Origin: Microbacterium karelineae
GTDB taxonomy: Bacteria; Actinomycetota; Actinomycetes; Actinomycetales; Microbacteriaceae
Reading direction: 5' to 3'
Length of the DNA stretch: 64,000 nucleotides
Assembly (NCBI RefSeq): GCF_009745985.1
Contig: NZ_WFIX01000177.1
Coordinates: 242,864 to 306,863 of the forward strand
A program made the translations under genes and the position numbers. Shown in pieces: positions 25,130 through 33,431 of the stretch (within the stretch, counting starts at the first letter, position 1; each line of letters begins with the position of its first letter). The notes below the pieces were generated by a model. The model was not told where the DNA came from, searched no databases, and was given only the letters and a program-made list of their open reading frames with translations.

Positions 25130-26847
25130 GCGATCCGCCTCTCCGCCGCGGCGTCGCGGTCGCACGTCCCGGCCGCCCGCGCGCAGAGGACGGCGCCGCA
25201 GGCGAGCGGCTGGACCAGCGCGCGGTACTGATCCAGGTATCCGCCGCCCGTGTCGGCATCGGCGGGCGGTTCGTACGGCGGCCGCGCCGCCAGCTCGTCG
25301 TCGGGGACGAGCAGGTCGACGGTCCCCTCCGCGAGGTCGATCGCGATCGGATCCCCGTCGCGCACGCGCCCGAGCGGGCCGTCCGCCGCGGCCTCGGGCG
25401 ACACCTCGCCGATCGTGACGCCCTGGTTGACGAGTCCGCTGAACTGTCCGTCGGTCACGAGCGCGACGCTGTCGGCGAGTCCGCGGGCGTGCAGCGCGAA
25501 CACGAACGCCGAGGTGAGACCGAGCCCGGGGCCGCCGACGACGCCTATGCCCCGGATCACGGCGACGTCGCCGGGGCGCAGCCGCCCGTCCGAGATGCCG
25601 GCGATCGCGTCCTCGCGGCTCGTGAAGACGCGCGCCGGCCCCCGGAACCGCTTCTCGCCCGTGTCGGGGACGGGGCGCTTGGCGACCGCTCCCCCAGGGG
25701 CGAGGGATCCGCGGAGCACCGTGATGGCGGGATCCGTGCCGAACGGATCGTCGATCGTGCGGATGACCTCGCCGTCGGCGGGATTCGCCGCCGCGGCGTT
25801 CTCCGCGAGGGTGCGCCCTGTGATCGTCGGACGATCCCCGTGGAGGAGCGGCATGAGCTCCCGCACGATCGCGGCGGCGCCCCCGGCGTCCTCGAACTGC
25901 TCTGTCAGCCACGGCCCGTTGGGGCGCACGGCGCACAGGAGGGGCGTCTGCCGCCCGAGCGTGCGGAACTCCTCCCACACGTCGACCTCGACGTGCGCCT
26001 CGTGCGCGATCGCCTGGAGGTGCTTGATGGTGTTCATGGATCCGCCGATCGCGAGCATGACGCGTGCCGCGTCGCGCACGGCATCGGCCGTGATGATGTC
26101 GCGCGGGCGCGCGCCGCGGGCGATCATGTCCGCGAGCGCCGCGGCCGAGCGACGCACGGCGTCCCACATCCGCGGCCCGTTCGCCCGCACGGGGGCGGAT
26201 CCCGGCACGGCCATGCCGAGCGCCTCGGCCGCGATGTGCATCGAGTTCGCCGTCGCGAGGCCTGCGCAGACCCCCGGCCCGTGGATCGCGTCGTCCGCGA
26301 GATCGGGGAGGTCGTCGGCGGGCGCGCCCGTGACGGCGGCCTGCGCGGCCTGCAGGAACACCTCCTCGACGTCGGCCTCGCGCCCCTCGGCGAGGCCGCT
26401 GTGCTGGTATCCGCAGGGGACGATCACGGTGGGGATGTCGAGGCGCCCTGCGGCCATGAGATGGGCCGGGGTCGTCTTGTCGCACGAGCTGAGGCAGATC
26501 ATCCCGTCGAGCCTCGCGCCCTCGACGACGGCCTCGATGTCGTCGACGATGAGGTCGCGACTGGGCAGGATGTAGCGTCCCGCGCGCCCGGCGCTGGTGA
26601 TGAAGTCGCTCGGCGCCGTGGTGCGGATCTCGAAGGGGAGGATGCCGAGCGCGCGCAGCTCGTCCTTGAGGACCGGCACGATGTCGTCGAGGTGCGCGAA
26701 GCAGACGGCGAGCTCGGACGAGGTGTTCACGATCGCGACCTTCGGCTTCGTCAGCTCGTCGGCGCGGATGCCGAGCGCGTTCCATTGTGCGCGGCGCGCG
26801 ACTCCGAGCGCCGAGGTGTCGGAGAAGTTGCTGCGCAGTTCGGTCAT
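25126..26847 (-). CDS. IlvD/EDD-family Fe-S dehydratase
   Basis: A 573-residue dehydratase of the dihydroxy-acid / sugar-acid family, which converts 2,3-dihydroxy acids to 2-oxo acids. Predicted cluster cysteines are C49 (SSELAVCF), C122 (LSSCDKTTPAH) and C194 (HGPGVCAGLATANSM). GGSMNTIKHLQAIA and VTDGQFSG are further family segments. The N-terminus lacks the NSWNE pattern of biosynthetic IlvD, and the context is catabolic, so a sugar-acid or side-chain dihydroxy-acid substrate is more likely than valine/isoleucine precursors. Start ATG at 26847. Coupled by GTGA to the flavoprotein gene. Confidence 0.88.
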   Translation of the reverse strand: MTELRSNFSDTSALGVARRAQWNALGIRADELTKPKVAIVNTSSELAVCFAHLDDIVPVLKDELRALGILPFEIRTTAPSDFITSAGRAGRYILPSRDLIVDDIEAVVEGARLDGMICLSSCDKTTPAHLMAAGRLDIPTVIVPCGYQHSGLAEGREADVEEVFLQAAQAAVTGAPADDLPDLADDAIHGPGVCAGLATANSMHIAAEALGMAVPGSAPVRANGPRMWDAVRRSAAALADMIARGARPRDIITADAVRDAARVMLAIGGSMNTIKHLQAIAHEAHVEVDVWEEFRTLGRQTPLLCAVRPNGPWLTEQFEDAGGAAAIVRELMPLLHGDRPTITGRTLAENAAAANPADGEVIRTIDDPFGTDPAITVLRGSLAPGGAVAKRPVPDTGEKRFRGPARVFTSREDAIAGISDGRLRPGDVAVIRGIGVVGGPGLGLTSAFVFALHARGLADSVALVTDGQFSGLVNQGVTIGEVSPEAAADGPLGRVRDGDPIAIDLAEGTVDLLVPDDELAARPPYEPPADADTGGGYLDQYRALVQPLACGAVLCARAAGTCDRDAAAERRIA

Positions 26848-26948
26848 GGCTTCCTCGTCGTCTCCGTGTGACGGGCCGCATCGCCACCCGGAGTGTACGC
26901 ATAGCGGTCGCTTTGTCGCAATGTGTTCCCTGGGATCCGGTCTCGGTG

Positions 26949-26954
26949 TTAGCC
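26949..26954 (+). promoter_or_regulatory. Candidate -10 for the aldehyde dehydrogenase gene
   Basis: TAGCCT fits TANNNT and ends seven bases before the GTG at 26962, so the transcript could be leaderless, which is common in actinobacteria. The -35 is weak. An alternative start is the ATG at 26974. Confidence 0.3.
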
Positions 26955-26961
26955 TCGCCGC

Positions 26962-28404
26962 GTGCCTGACTCGATGACGATCCGGGAGACCCTCTTCGCC
27001 GGCGGCGAGCTCGTCCGCGCGAACGGCGACGACGCGCTCACCGTGCGCAACCCGTTCGACCGCTCAGTCCTCGGCCGCGCCCCCGCGTGCGGGCGCGCGG
27101 ACGTCGACCGCGCCGTCCGGGCGGCGCGCGCGGCGTTCGACGACGGGCCCTGGCCGCGCCTGCCGCCGGGCGAGCGCGGCGACTGGATCGACCGGCTCGC
27201 AGACGAGATCGAGCGGAACGCCGCCCACAGCGCGGCCCTCGTGACCGACGAGATCGGGCAGCCCGCCACGGTCGCGGGCTACATGAACGGGATCCGGCCC
27301 GTGCAGCACCTGCGCTACTACGCGCGACTCGCCCGCACGCTCTCGGGTGAGGAGGAGCGGGTCAACGTCGACCGCGAGGGCAGCTCGCTGCATCTGCGCC
27401 GCCCGCTCGGCGTCGCCGCCCTCATCGTCCCGTGGAACCACCCGCAGTCGTCGACGACCCTGAAGCTCGGGCCCGCGCTCGCGGCCGGCTGCGTCGTCGT
27501 GATCAAACCGGCGCCCGAGTCGCCCCTCGACATCTTCTCGCTCGCCGACGCCGCCCGGGCGATCGGGCTCCCTCCCGGCGTCATCAACATCGTCACGGGT
27601 GGCGCCGAGACGGGGCGCGCGCTCGTCTCGCACCCCGGCGTCGACAAGGTGGCGTTCACAGGATCCACCGCGGCCGGCAGGGACATCGCATCCGTCGCCG
27701 GCGCGCGGCTCATCCCCGCGACGCTCGAGCTCGGCGGGAAGTCCGCCGCGATCCTTCTCGACGACGCCGACCTCGACGTCGTCGTCGGCAGCCTGCGCAC
27801 CGCGTCGTTCGGCAACACGGGCCAGAACTGCGTCGCGCTCTCGCGCATCCTCGTTCCCGAGTCGCGGTATCCGCGGGTCGTCGACGCGCTCGTCGACCTC
27901 GCGCGCGATCTGCGCATGGGAGACCCGAAGGATCCGCGCACCGAGGTCGGCCCGCTCGTCTCCGAACGCGCCCTCGCGCGCGTGACGGAGATGGTCGGCG
28001 CCGCCGCGGCCGCCGGCGCCGCGGTCCACACGCGTGAGACTCCGGCCCCGACCGGCGGCTGTTTCTTCACCCCGCGCGTGATCACGGGCGCCGCCCCCGA
28101 CAGCCCGATCGCGCAGGAGGAGATCTTCGGCCCCGCCGTCACGGTGCACCCGTATCGCGACCTCGACGAGGGCGTGCGGATCGCGAACGCGACCGGATAC
28201 GGGCTGGCGGGCGCCGTCTACGGAGCCGACGAGGAACGTGCCCTGGCCGTCGCCCGGCGCGTGCACACGGGCTCGATCGGCGTGAACGGCTATCGTCCGG
28301 ACCTCGGCTCACCGTTCGGCGGCGTCAAGGACTCCGGTCTCGGGCGCGAGTTCGGGCCCGATGCGATCGAGAACTACCGCGAGAGCACGTCCGTGTTCCG
28401 CTGA
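26962..28404 (+). CDS. NAD(P)-dependent aldehyde dehydrogenase
   Basis: A 480-residue ALDH. Catalytic cysteine C290 is in SFGNTGQNC and the general base E256 in TLELGGKS; VPWNHPQSSTTLKLGPALAA and KVAFTGSTAAG form the cofactor site. The C-terminus SPFGGVKDSGLGREFG is standard. GTG at 26962 is used with ATG 26974 as alternative. It is followed 14 bases later by an NDMA-dependent alcohol dehydrogenase; the pair would take a primary alcohol through the aldehyde to the acid. It is divergent from the IlvD/EDD dehydratase and flavoprotein operon. Confidence 0.93.
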   Translation: MPDSMTIRETLFAGGELVRANGDDALTVRNPFDRSVLGRAPACGRADVDRAVRAARAAFDDGPWPRLPPGERGDWIDRLADEIERNAAHSAALVTDEIGQPATVAGYMNGIRPVQHLRYYARLARTLSGEEERVNVDREGSSLHLRRPLGVAALIVPWNHPQSSTTLKLGPALAAGCVVVIKPAPESPLDIFSLADAARAIGLPPGVINIVTGGAETGRALVSHPGVDKVAFTGSTAAGRDIASVAGARLIPATLELGGKSAAILLDDADLDVVVGSLRTASFGNTGQNCVALSRILVPESRYPRVVDALVDLARDLRMGDPKDPRTEVGPLVSERALARVTEMVGAAAAAGAAVHTRETPAPTGGCFFTPRVITGAAPDSPIAQEEIFGPAVTVHPYRDLDEGVRIANATGYGLAGAVYGADEERALAVARRVHTGSIGVNGYRPDLGSPFGGVKDSGLGREFGPDAIENYRESTSVFR

Positions 28405-28418
28405 CCTGAGGAGAACCG

Positions 28419-29543
28419 ATGCCCATCACGTCTCGCGCGGCCATCGTCCGCGCCGCACCGGGAGAGTTCGAGATCGCCGACGTCGTCGTCGATGATCCGC
28501 GCCCGAACGAGATCCGCGTGACGATGGTCGCCGCGGGCATGTGCCACTCGGATCACCACATGATGACCGGAGACAGCGTGGCCGGCCACCTGCCGATGGT
28601 GTGCGGCCACGAGGGCACGGGCGTCGTGCAGGCGGTCGGACCGAACACCCCGGGCTGGTCGGTCGGCGACGCCGTCGTGTTCACCTGGATCCCCAGCTGC
28701 GGTTCGTGCCGCTGGTGCGCGGGCGGCATGACGAACCTCTGCGATCGCGGGCGGTACCTGCTGGCGGGGCACCGCTTCGACGACGAGGGGAGCTTCCGCT
28801 TCGCACTGCCGGACGGCACCGACGTCGGTCAGATGTGCCAGGTCGGCTCCTTCTCGGAGCACACCCTCGTCTCGGTCGACTCCGCCATCCGCCTCCCGGC
28901 GCACGTCGACCTCGAGAAGGTGTGGCTGCTCGGATGCGGCGTCGGCACCGGCTGGGGCAGCGCCGTCTACGCGGCGGAGACCGAGCCGGGAGACGTCGTC
29001 ATCGTCATGGGCGTCGGGGGCGTCGGCATCAACGCCGTCCAGGGCGCCCACCATGCCGGCGCCGTCGCGGTGATCGCCGTCGACCCCGTGGAGTTCAAGC
29101 GCGATGCCGCGCTCTCCCTCGGCGCGACGCACGCCTTCTCGGACATGGACGACGCCGCCGACTTCGCGCGATCCATCACGAACGGGCAGGGCGCCGACCG
29201 AGCGATCGTCACGGTCGGCGTGGTTTCCGGCGAGCACGTCGCGCAGGCCGTCGCCGCGATCCGGAAGGGCGGCGTCGCCGTGGTCACAGGGATCGCCCCC
29301 GACAGCGAGACGAGCATGCCGATCAGCCCGCTCGAGCTCACCCGGTACCAGAAGCGCATCCAGGGGACGATCTACGGGCACGCGAACCCGCAGGCCGACG
29401 TCGCGCGCCAGCTGCAGATGTACGAGGCGGGCATGCTCAAGCTCGACGAGCTGATCACGCGCATGTACGCGCTCGACGACATCAACGAGGGGTACCGCGA
29501 CATGATCGAGGGCCGGAACATCCGGGGCGGCATCCTCTTCTGA
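28419..29543 (+). CDS. NDMA-dependent (mycofactocin-type) alcohol dehydrogenase
   Basis: A 374-residue zinc MDR enzyme closely resembling the Rxyl_3153-type NDMA-dependent alcohol dehydrogenases. It has MCHSDHHMMTG, GHEGTGVV, the structural-zinc segment CGSCRWCAGGMTNLC, then VGQMCQVGSFSEHT, LGCGVGTGWGSAVYAAE and VMGVGGVGINAVQGA. Members keep their nicotinamide cofactor tightly bound and are re-oxidised by mycofactocin or, in vitro, by NDMA. ATG at 28419 after GAGGAGAAC. The upstream ALDH would use its aldehyde product. No mycofactocin synthesis genes are in the window. Confidence 0.88.
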   Translation: MPITSRAAIVRAAPGEFEIADVVVDDPRPNEIRVTMVAAGMCHSDHHMMTGDSVAGHLPMVCGHEGTGVVQAVGPNTPGWSVGDAVVFTWIPSCGSCRWCAGGMTNLCDRGRYLLAGHRFDDEGSFRFALPDGTDVGQMCQVGSFSEHTLVSVDSAIRLPAHVDLEKVWLLGCGVGTGWGSAVYAAETEPGDVVIVMGVGGVGINAVQGAHHAGAVAVIAVDPVEFKRDAALSLGATHAFSDMDDAADFARSITNGQGADRAIVTVGVVSGEHVAQAVAAIRKGGVAVVTGIAPDSETSMPISPLELTRYQKRIQGTIYGHANPQADVARQLQMYEAGMLKLDELITRMYALDDINEGYRDMIEGRNIRGGILF

Positions 29544-29549
29544 GCCTCC

Positions 29550-30347
29550 TCACCCGCGGTAGAGCTGCGGGTTCGCCGCCATATATGCGCCCGCGATGCG
29601 CTCCGCCTCCGCTCGCAGCACAGGGATGACATCGCGCGTCAGCGAGGCCTCGTCCTGCCGCACCGTCGTCGACGACACCCCGAGGGCGCCGATGACGTCG
29701 CCCGCGGCGCGCACCGGCACGGCCGCGGCGACCATGCCCGGGTTCAGCTCCTCGATCGACACATCGAATCCCCGCGCACGCACGGCGTCGAGCCGGCGCC
29801 GCAGCTGATGCTCTCCCGTGAGCGTCGACGGCGTGTGCGCTTCCCAGTCGATCTCGCCGACCACGGCATCGAGCTCGGCGTCGGACAGCTGCGAGAGGAG
29901 GACCTTCCCCGCCGCCGTCGCCGACGCGGGCAGGCGCATGCCGACGCGCACGGATCCGGGGAGGGGTCGGTGATCCTCGGATCGCGCCACGTGGATCACG
30001 TCGGCCCCGCTGAGCACCCCGAGGCTGCACGTCTCGCCGAGGCGGCGCACGACGTCGTCCATCGCGCTGCGGGCGATCTCGGGCAGGGACGAGTCGGCGA
30101 AGTACGCGGCGCCGAGTTCGAGGATGCGCGGGGTCAGGCGCCACAGCCCGCGGTCGCCGCGCACGTATCCGAGGTGCTCGTAGGTGATCAGGATCCGCCG
30201 CACGACGGGGCGCGGCAGCCCGGAGCGCGCCGCGATCTCACCCGAGGACAGGAGGGCCTGGCCGCGGTCGAATACGCGCAGCACCGCGATCCCCCGCTCG
30301 ATGCTCTGCACGCGGTCGCGCGATCGGTCCGTACGCTCTGCGGTCAC
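29550..30347 (-). CDS. IclR-family transcriptional regulator
   Basis: A 265-residue regulator: winged helix at residues 10-75 (VQSIERGIAVLRVFDRGQAL, SGEIAARSGLPRPVVRRIL, TYEHLGYVRGD) and the IclR effector-binding domain with VRVGMRLPASATAAGKVLLS and PGMVAAAVPVRAAGDVIGALGVS. It resembles the PcaR/PobR branch that controls aromatic-acid genes. GTG at 30347. It is convergent with the alcohol dehydrogenase gene and divergent from the MaoC operon; the palindrome at 30396 lies in the shared gap, although its form is more TetR-like than IclR-like. Confidence 0.92.
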   Translation of the reverse strand: MTAERTDRSRDRVQSIERGIAVLRVFDRGQALLSSGEIAARSGLPRPVVRRILITYEHLGYVRGDRGLWRLTPRILELGAAYFADSSLPEIARSAMDDVVRRLGETCSLGVLSGADVIHVARSEDHRPLPGSVRVGMRLPASATAAGKVLLSQLSDAELDAVVGEIDWEAHTPSTLTGEHQLRRRLDAVRARGFDVSIEELNPGMVAAAVPVRAAGDVIGALGVSSTTVRQDEASLTRDVIPVLRAEAERIAGAYMAANPQLYRG

Positions 30348-30395
30348 GCGCTCATCCTAGGCGCCCTCCGAGCCGGAGCATTGTCATCGATTTCT

Positions 30396-30414
30396 ATTTC
30401 AGGTAGCCTGAGAT
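30396..30414. promoter_or_regulatory. Palindromic operator, site 1 (upstream of MaoC operon)
   Basis: ATTTCAGG-TAG-CCTGAGAT, an 8+8 inverted repeat with one mismatch and three-base spacer. A near copy lies at 34633. The bases before it (GATTTC) are also shared. Spacing and form suit a dimeric repressor, for example of the TetR type. Confidence 0.6.
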
Positions 30415-30459
30415 TGAGGGCGATGAAGCCCCATCGCGACGAGGCGAAAGAGGAGAACG

Positions 30460-30921
30460 ATGACAGCCACGGCAGTCTCCGTGACGATCGACGACCTGCC
30501 CGAGCTGGCCGGGCGGAGCTTCGGCCCCTCCGGCTGGCACGAGGTGACGCAGGAGGAGGTGGACCTCTACGCGAAGGTGTCGGGAGACGACAACCCCATC
30601 CACATCGACGCGGAGTTCGCGGCGGCGACTCCGTTCGGCACCCGCATCGCGCACGGGCTGCTGACGCTGAGCCTCGTCGTCCCCCTCATGCGCGAGGTGT
30701 TCCATGTCACGGGCGTCGGCATGGGCATCAACTACGGCATGAACAGGGTGCGCTTCCCCGCGCCCGTCCCCGTGGGATCCCGGATCCGCGTGCGCGGAGA
30801 GGTGACCGAGGTGACGGAGGTGACGGGCGGCTACCAGATCGTGAACGCCGTGACCTTCGAGGTCGAGGGATCCGACAAGCCCGCGTGCGCGGCCGAGCTC
30901 GTGCTGAGGTACTACCGGTGA
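30460..30921 (+). CDS. MaoC-family enoyl-CoA hydratase
   Basis: A 153-residue hot-dog fold protein. KVSGDDNPIHIDAEFAAATPF is the hydratase-2 motif with the catalytic Asp/His pair, followed by GTRIAHGLLTLSLVVPL. MaoC-type hydratases add water to trans-2-enoyl-CoA to give the (R)-3-hydroxyacyl-CoA. ATG after AGAGGAGAACG. The last four bases overlap the GTG of the next gene, an SDR that could oxidise that (R)-alcohol. First gene of a run through to 34606. Confidence 0.9.
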   Translation: MTATAVSVTIDDLPELAGRSFGPSGWHEVTQEEVDLYAKVSGDDNPIHIDAEFAAATPFGTRIAHGLLTLSLVVPLMREVFHVTGVGMGINYGMNRVRFPAPVPVGSRIRVRGEVTEVTEVTGGYQIVNAVTFEVEGSDKPACAAELVLRYYR

Positions 30922-31823
30922 GCGCCGACATCCGACTCGACGGCCGCGTCGCCGTCGTGACGGGATCCGGCCGCAGCCTCGGGAAGGCCTACGCGCTCGC
31001 GCTGGCCGCCGCCGGCGCCGCCGTCGTCGTCAACGACGTCGATGGGGACAGCGCGGCGCAGACCGTGGCGGAGATCGTCGAGCAGGGCGGTCGCGCGACC
31101 GCCGTCGTCGCGCCCGTCGGTCCGACATCGACCGCCGATGCGCTCGTCGAGGCCGCGGTGTCCGAGTTCGGCCGCCTCGACGCCGTCGTGGCGAACGCGG
31201 GCGTGCTGCGCGATCGCGTGCTGTGGAAGATGGGCGACGACGACTTCGACGCCGTCATCGAGACGCACCTCCGCGGCTCGTTCACGTGCGGCCGCGCCGC
31301 CGCGCGCTGGATGCGCGAGAACGACGTCGCGGGGCGCATCGTCCTGATCGGTTCCCCCGCCGGCCAGTTCGGCAGCTTCGGGCAGACGAACTACGCGGCC
31401 GCGAAGGCCGGCCTCGTCGCCATGGCACGCACGTGGTCGCTCGAGCTCGCCCGCGCAGGGATCACCGCCAACGCCGTGATCCCCACCGCCCTGTCGCCCA
31501 TGACGGCGACGATCCCTGCGTACACGCAGGTCTATGACGACTACGTGGCCGGCAGAGGCATCCCCACCGAATACCGCCGCGACCACGCGCTCGGCGCACC
31601 CGACGACGTCGCGGGGCTCATCGTCTGGCTCGCGTCCGAGCGGGCGCAGTCGGTCACGGGCCAGGCGATCGGCATCGGCGGCGACCGCCTGACCCTGTAC
31701 GCCCACCCGCATGTGCTGCGCACGCTCGACCGCGAAGGCGGCTGGACGCCCGCGCAGATCGACGCCTCGTGGCGAGACGAGCTCGCGGACCTGGCGCAGG
31801 CGTCCGGGCCGCAGGGTGCCTGA
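30918..31823 (+). CDS. SDR resembling (3R)-hydroxyacyl-CoA dehydrogenase
   Basis: A 301-residue short-chain dehydrogenase. Cofactor motif VTGSGRSLGKAYALALAAAG with NDVDGD after strand 2 suggests NAD; catalytic set is S (IGSPAGQFGSFG) with YAAAK. Opening GRVAVVTGSGRSLGKAYA is like the dehydrogenase part of peroxisomal multifunctional enzyme type 2, and the roughly 50 residues beyond a classical SDR also fit. GTG at 30918 overlaps the MaoC stop (GTGA). With MaoC it would make an (R)-specific beta-oxidation step. Confidence 0.88.
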   Translation: MSADIRLDGRVAVVTGSGRSLGKAYALALAAAGAAVVVNDVDGDSAAQTVAEIVEQGGRATAVVAPVGPTSTADALVEAAVSEFGRLDAVVANAGVLRDRVLWKMGDDDFDAVIETHLRGSFTCGRAAARWMRENDVAGRIVLIGSPAGQFGSFGQTNYAAAKAGLVAMARTWSLELARAGITANAVIPTALSPMTATIPAYTQVYDDYVAGRGIPTEYRRDHALGAPDDVAGLIVWLASERAQSVTGQAIGIGGDRLTLYAHPHVLRTLDREGGWTPAQIDASWRDELADLAQASGPQGA

Positions 31824-31826
31824 CCG

Positions 31827-33431
31827 ATGCGCGGGCACTACGCCGATGTGTGGCGGGCCGTCGCGGACGCCGCACCGGATCGCATCGCGATCCGCGAGAT
31901 CGGGGGCACGACCTGGACGTACGCGCGCTTCGTGCGTGAGGCGGGCGCGCTCGCCGCGACCCTCGCGGACCGGGGCGTCCGCCGTGGCGACGCCGTCGCG
32001 ATGCTGCTGTACAACCGGCCCGAGTTCCTCATCACCCTGCTGGCCTGCCTCGCGACGGGCATCACGCCCGTCCCCCTGAACTTCCGGTTCCGCGCCGGCG
32101 AGGCCGCGGCGCTTCTGGACGATTCGGGCGCCGCCGCGCTCATCTACCCGACCTCGCTCGCCGACGTCGCGCACGACGCCGTCGCGCAGGCGTCCGGGGA
32201 TCCGCTGCTCGTGGCCGTCGCCGACGAGGCCCCGCCCGCCGCGCGTGCCGGGGCGATCCCGTGGGCAGACGCGGTCACCGGCGAGGCGCCCCTCCCCGAG
32301 CGCGTGCCGGACCACGGCGAGCTCTGGATCTACACGGGCGGCACCACGGGGCGCCCGAAGGCCGTGCGCTGGGACGAGCAGGACATGTTCGAGGTGCAGA
32401 TGGTCTCGACGTACTCGCTCGCGGACCTGCCGTGGCCGAGGACGGCCGCCGACGCGGCCGCGATCGCGACGGACCCCGCGACGCCCCGCATGGTGAACCT
32501 GCCGATCGCGCCGTTCATGCACGGCACCGCGCTGACGACGTCGATGAGCACACTCACGCTCGGCGGCACGGTCCTGATCACGTCGTCGCCGCGGTTCGAC
32601 GCCGACGCCGTCGTGCGCTTCGCGAACGACCAGGCGGCGACGCGGATCATCGTCGCGGGCGACGCCGTCGCGATCCCCCTCGCGGACGCCGCCGAGGCGA
32701 TCGGCGCCGGCCTGAGGACGGTGACGAGCGTCATGAGCTCCGGGATGCGGTTCAGCCCCGAGACGAAGAGGCGCCTGCACCTGCTCGGCGAGCTCACGAT
32801 CTTCGACCTGCTCGCCTCGACGGAGGGCGGCGGCTTCGCCGTCACGACGACGACCGGCGTCGACGACCTCCCCGGGAGGCCGCGACTGTACCCGACAGCG
32901 GTCGTGCTCGACGACGAGATGAACGAGGTGCAGGATCGTCCCGGCGCGCTCGGCGTGCTCGCACAGCGTGGGGCGCTCCCGCTCGGCTACCACGGCGACG
33001 AGGAGAAGACCCGCGCGACCTTCCCCGTGATCGGCGGCGTGCGCCACGTCGTGCCGGGGGACTGGGTGCGCGTCGAGGACGATCGCCACATCGAGTTCCT
33101 CGGGCGCGGGAGCGGTGTGATCAACACGGGCGGCGAGAAGGTGTACCCCCTCGAGGTCGAGGAGGCACTGCTCAGCCACCCCGCCGTCGCCGATGCCGTC
33201 GTGCTGGGCGCGCCGGACCCGCGATTCGGCGAGATCGTGACGGCCGTGGTCGAGGCGAGCGGAGACGTCACCTCTGACGAGCTGATGGCGCACGTCGGCA
33301 CGCAGCTCGCGGGATACAAGCGCCCGCGCCACATCCTGTTCCGCCCGGCGATGAACCGCACGCCGACCGGGAAGGTCGACATCGGCCGGCTGCGGAACGA
33401 TGTCGTGCGCGATCGGGAGCGACCATCGTGA
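31827..33431 (+). CDS. Acyl/aryl-CoA ligase (AMP-forming)
   Basis: A 534-residue ANL-superfamily enzyme. P-loop-like motif LWIYTGGTTGRPKAVRW is at about 170-186, the adenylate contacts are DLLASTEGG and DWVRVEDDRHIEFLGRG, and the C-terminal lysine loop is NRTPTGKVDIGRL. It would activate a carboxylic acid with ATP and CoA before beta-oxidation. Chain or ring substrate not determinable; the aromatic context allows a phenylpropanoid or cyclic acid. ATG at 31827, three bases after the SDR stop; its stop overlaps the next GTG. Confidence 0.92.
   Translation: MRGHYADVWRAVADAAPDRIAIREIGGTTWTYARFVREAGALAATLADRGVRRGDAVAMLLYNRPEFLITLLACLATGITPVPLNFRFRAGEAAALLDDSGAAALIYPTSLADVAHDAVAQASGDPLLVAVADEAPPAARAGAIPWADAVTGEAPLPERVPDHGELWIYTGGTTGRPKAVRWDEQDMFEVQMVSTYSLADLPWPRTAADAAAIATDPATPRMVNLPIAPFMHGTALTTSMSTLTLGGTVLITSSPRFDADAVVRFANDQAATRIIVAGDAVAIPLADAAEAIGAGLRTVTSVMSSGMRFSPETKRRLHLLGELTIFDLLASTEGGGFAVTTTTGVDDLPGRPRLYPTAVVLDDEMNEVQDRPGALGVLAQRGALPLGYHGDEEKTRATFPVIGGVRHVVPGDWVRVEDDRHIEFLGRGSGVINTGGEKVYPLEVEEALLSHPAVADAVVLGAPDPRFGEIVTAVVEASGDVTSDELMAHVGTQLAGYKRPRHILFRPAMNRTPTGKVDIGRLRNDVVRDRERPS

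Noticed and set aside
25126-26847. Biosynthetic dihydroxy-acid dehydratase (ilvD)
   Set aside because: The N-terminal motif differs from biosynthetic IlvD, and the partner is a flavoprotein rather than ilvBNC or leu genes, so only family level is claimed.
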